Assembly: GCA_902712845.1 (NCBI GenBank)
Contig: LR743504.1
Location: forward strand, 2,702,001 to 2,766,000
Reading direction: 5' to 3'
From: Methylobacterium bullatum
GTDB lineage: Bacteria > Pseudomonadota > Alphaproteobacteria > Rhizobiales > Beijerinckiaceae
Length of the DNA stretch: 64,000 nt
The notes under the pieces: generated by a model
Database searches by the model: none
Told to the model about the DNA's origin: nothing
Seen by the model: the letters and a program-made list of their open reading frames with translations, nothing else
Shown: one piece after another, positions 62,741 through 64,000 of the stretch
How positions within the stretch are numbered: position 1 is the stretch's first letter
Layout: every line of letters begins with the position of its first letter
Translations under genes and position numbers: made by a program

Positions 62741-63823
62741 CTAACTCGTCAGCCCGGCCACCAGGCTCGGGATATCGAGCGGGCGGAAGCCGTAATGCTC
62801 CAGCCAGCGCACATCCGCCTCGAAGAACGGGCGCAGGTCGGGCGTTCCGTATTTCAGCATGGCGATCCGGTCGATGCCCATGCCGAAGGCGAAACCCTGG
62901 ACGAAATCCGGGTCGTAGCCGCAATTCCTGAGTACGTTCGGGTGGACCATGCCGCAGCCGAGGATTTCGAGCCAGTCGGTGCCCTCGCCGAAGCGGATCT
63001 CACCGCCTTTACGCGAACACTGGATGTCGACCTCCGCCGACGGTTCGGTGAAGGGGAAGAACGACGGCCGGAACCGCATCTTCACCGCATCGACCTCGAA
63101 GAAGGTGCGGCAGAACTCCTCCAGCACCCATTTCAGGTTGGCGATGGTGGCGCTCTTGTCGATCACGAGCCCCTCCACCTGATGGAACATCGGCGTGTGG
63201 GTCTGGTCGGAATCGTGACGGTAGGTGCGGCCCGGGCAGATGACGCGGATCGGCGGCTCCTGGGACCGCATGGTGCGGATCTGGACCGGCGACGTATGAG
63301 TGCGCAGCACCTTGCGCTGGCCGTTACGGTCGGGCGCCAGGAAGAACGTGTCGTGCATCTCGCGCGCCGGATGGCCGGGCGGGAAGTTGAGGGCGGTGAA
63401 GTTGTAATCGTCGGTCTCGATGTCGGGGCCTTCCGCCACCGAGAAGCCCATATCGGCGAAGATCACCGTGATCTCGTCCATGACCTGGCTGATCGGATGG
63501 ATGCGCCCACGCGCCTCGGGCGCCTCACGCACCGGCAGGGTGACGTCGATCCGCTCCGCCGCGAGACGGGCTTCGAGGGCGGCCTCCGCGAGCGCCTCGC
63601 GCCGCGTGGCGATGGCGCCCTGCACCCTATCGCGCAGGCCGTTGATGAGCGGACCGCGCTCCTTGCGCTCGTCCGGAGTCATGCTGCCGAGGGTCTTCAG
63701 CAGGTCGGAGATCGAGCCCTTCTTGCCGAGCGCCGCGACGCGCACGGCATCGAGGGAGGCCTCGTCGGATGCGCTCCCGACCTGCCCGAGCAGATCGCCT
63801 TCGAGGGTTTCGAGATCGGTCAT
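62741..63823 (-). CDS. pheS: Phenylalanine--tRNA ligase alpha subunit
   Basis: A 360-residue class II synthetase subunit. A coiled N-terminal arm (about 1-90) leads to the catalytic domain: [10 protein letters not shown] motif 1, the [16 protein letters not shown] segment, motif 2 region S-P-V-Q-I-R-T-M, and motif 3 [16 protein letters not shown] 63823 is the canonical start. A hairpin lies about 120 bases upstream. Confidence 0.97.
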   Translation of the reverse strand: MTDLETLEGDLLGQVGSASDEASLDAVRVAALGKKGSISDLLKTLGSMTPDERKERGPLINGLRDRVQGAIATRREALAEAALEARLAAERIDVTLPVREAPEARGRIHPISQVMDEITVIFADMGFSVAEGPDIETDDYNFTALNFPPGHPAREMHDTFFLAPDRNGQRKVLRTHTSPVQIRTMRSQEPPIRVICPGRTYRHDSDQTHTPMFHQVEGLVIDKSATIANLKWVLEEFCRTFFEVDAVKMRFRPSFFPFTEPSAEVDIQCSRKGGEIRFGEGTDWLEILGCGMVHPNVLRNCGYDPDFVQGFAFGMGIDRIAMLKYGTPDLRPFFEADVRWLEHYGFRPLDIPSLVAGLTS

Positions 63824-63942
63824 CGGTTCAAACCACCGGTTGGCATGCGGCCTTCGGATCGTGTGCTGACCCCGCGAGCGGTTTTGCGGGTAAGCGCCGC
63901 CAATGCAAGCACCCCTGCCGACGATCCTTTGCAAAAGACGAA

Positions 63943-63967
63943 GGCGCGGTACCTTTCGGACCGCGCC
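63943..63967 (-). terminator. Intrinsic terminator or attenuator upstream of pheS
   Basis: GGCGCGGT (63943-63950) pairs perfectly with ACCGCGCC (63960-63967). On the minus strand it is followed by TTCGTCTTTT. It could terminate an upstream gene outside the window (rplT often precedes pheS) or attenuate pheST. No clear Phe-rich leader peptide was found. Confidence 0.6.
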
Positions 63968-64000
63968 TTTCGCATCGACGAATGTGAGGGCGCGTGAACG

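Noticed and set aside
63824..64000. A phenylalanine leader peptide controlling pheST
   Set aside because: No short ORF with clustered Phe codons precedes the hairpin within the visible sequence.

Overview
The window reads as a chromosomal segment of a high-GC alphaproteobacterium, most likely a Methylobacterium-type Hyphomicrobiales member. This is inferred from protein character, not from a database search. Supporting signs are an EcfG-type sigma factor joined to a NepR-like domain, a CioAB-like cytochrome bd oxidase with a DUF2474 subunit, a free-standing sigma-70 region 1.1-like protein, class II DAHP synthase, RTX proteins and Rhizobiales-style intergenic palindromes. No rRNA operon, CRISPR array, integrase or phage block was seen. 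Two tRNA genes are present: Glu-TTC and Ser-GCT.

Layout. 0-7.7 kb: partial SDR, CorA-type transporter, SRAP/YedK, TlyA and RlmD-like rRNA methyltransferases (overlapping genes), CYTH-CHAD protein, TrmH-family methyltransferase and tRNA-Glu. 7.7-16.4 kb: a NepR-EcfG fusion, a MocR-type regulator divergent from a DUF983 gene, the cydA-cydB-DUF2474 operon, a PHB-depolymerase-family esterase and a ribbon-helix-helix regulator with a symmetric four-half-site operator. 16.4-25 kb: DUF4239 protein, higBA toxin-antitoxin pair, secreted esterase, transposase remnant abutting tRNA-Ser, GT2, acyl-CoA ligase and a soluble chemoreceptor. 25-41 kb: Rdx/SelW-like protein overlapping an HWE histidine kinase, a LemA-TPM-TPM operon, CstA-YbdD, DUF898-M48 peptidase, an RND permease with its adaptor, and an MFS transporter. 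41-54 kb: L33, stress and secreted proteins, an RTX protein, glutathione reductase, an FdhF/YdeP-like molybdoenzyme, the region 1.1-like protein, DAHP synthase, a 28-residue membrane protein, NUDIX, DUF983 and RNase R. 54-64 kb: an intact IS110-family element, FMN reductase, a second RTX protein, a DUF1186/SEC-C protein and a pheS-X-HEPN-pheT operon.

The most striking system is the IS110 element at about 54667-55790. It sits inside a palindromic intergenic repeat that occurs two more times in the window. The empty site can be rebuilt exactly around a CT core. The 176-nt non-coding end upstream of the transposase folds on paper into a 5' hairpin plus two internal-loop structures. One loop carries segments matching the two halves of the target, and the other carries a segment matching the element's own joined ends, as expected of a bridge RNA.

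Other points of interest are the NepR-EcfG fusion, the RHH operator, the two-gene insertion between pheS and pheT, a probable frameshift in the glycine-rich tail of a TPM protein, and two small genes (DUF2474 at 14183-14320 and a 28-aa membrane protein at 50126-50212) that are easy to miss.
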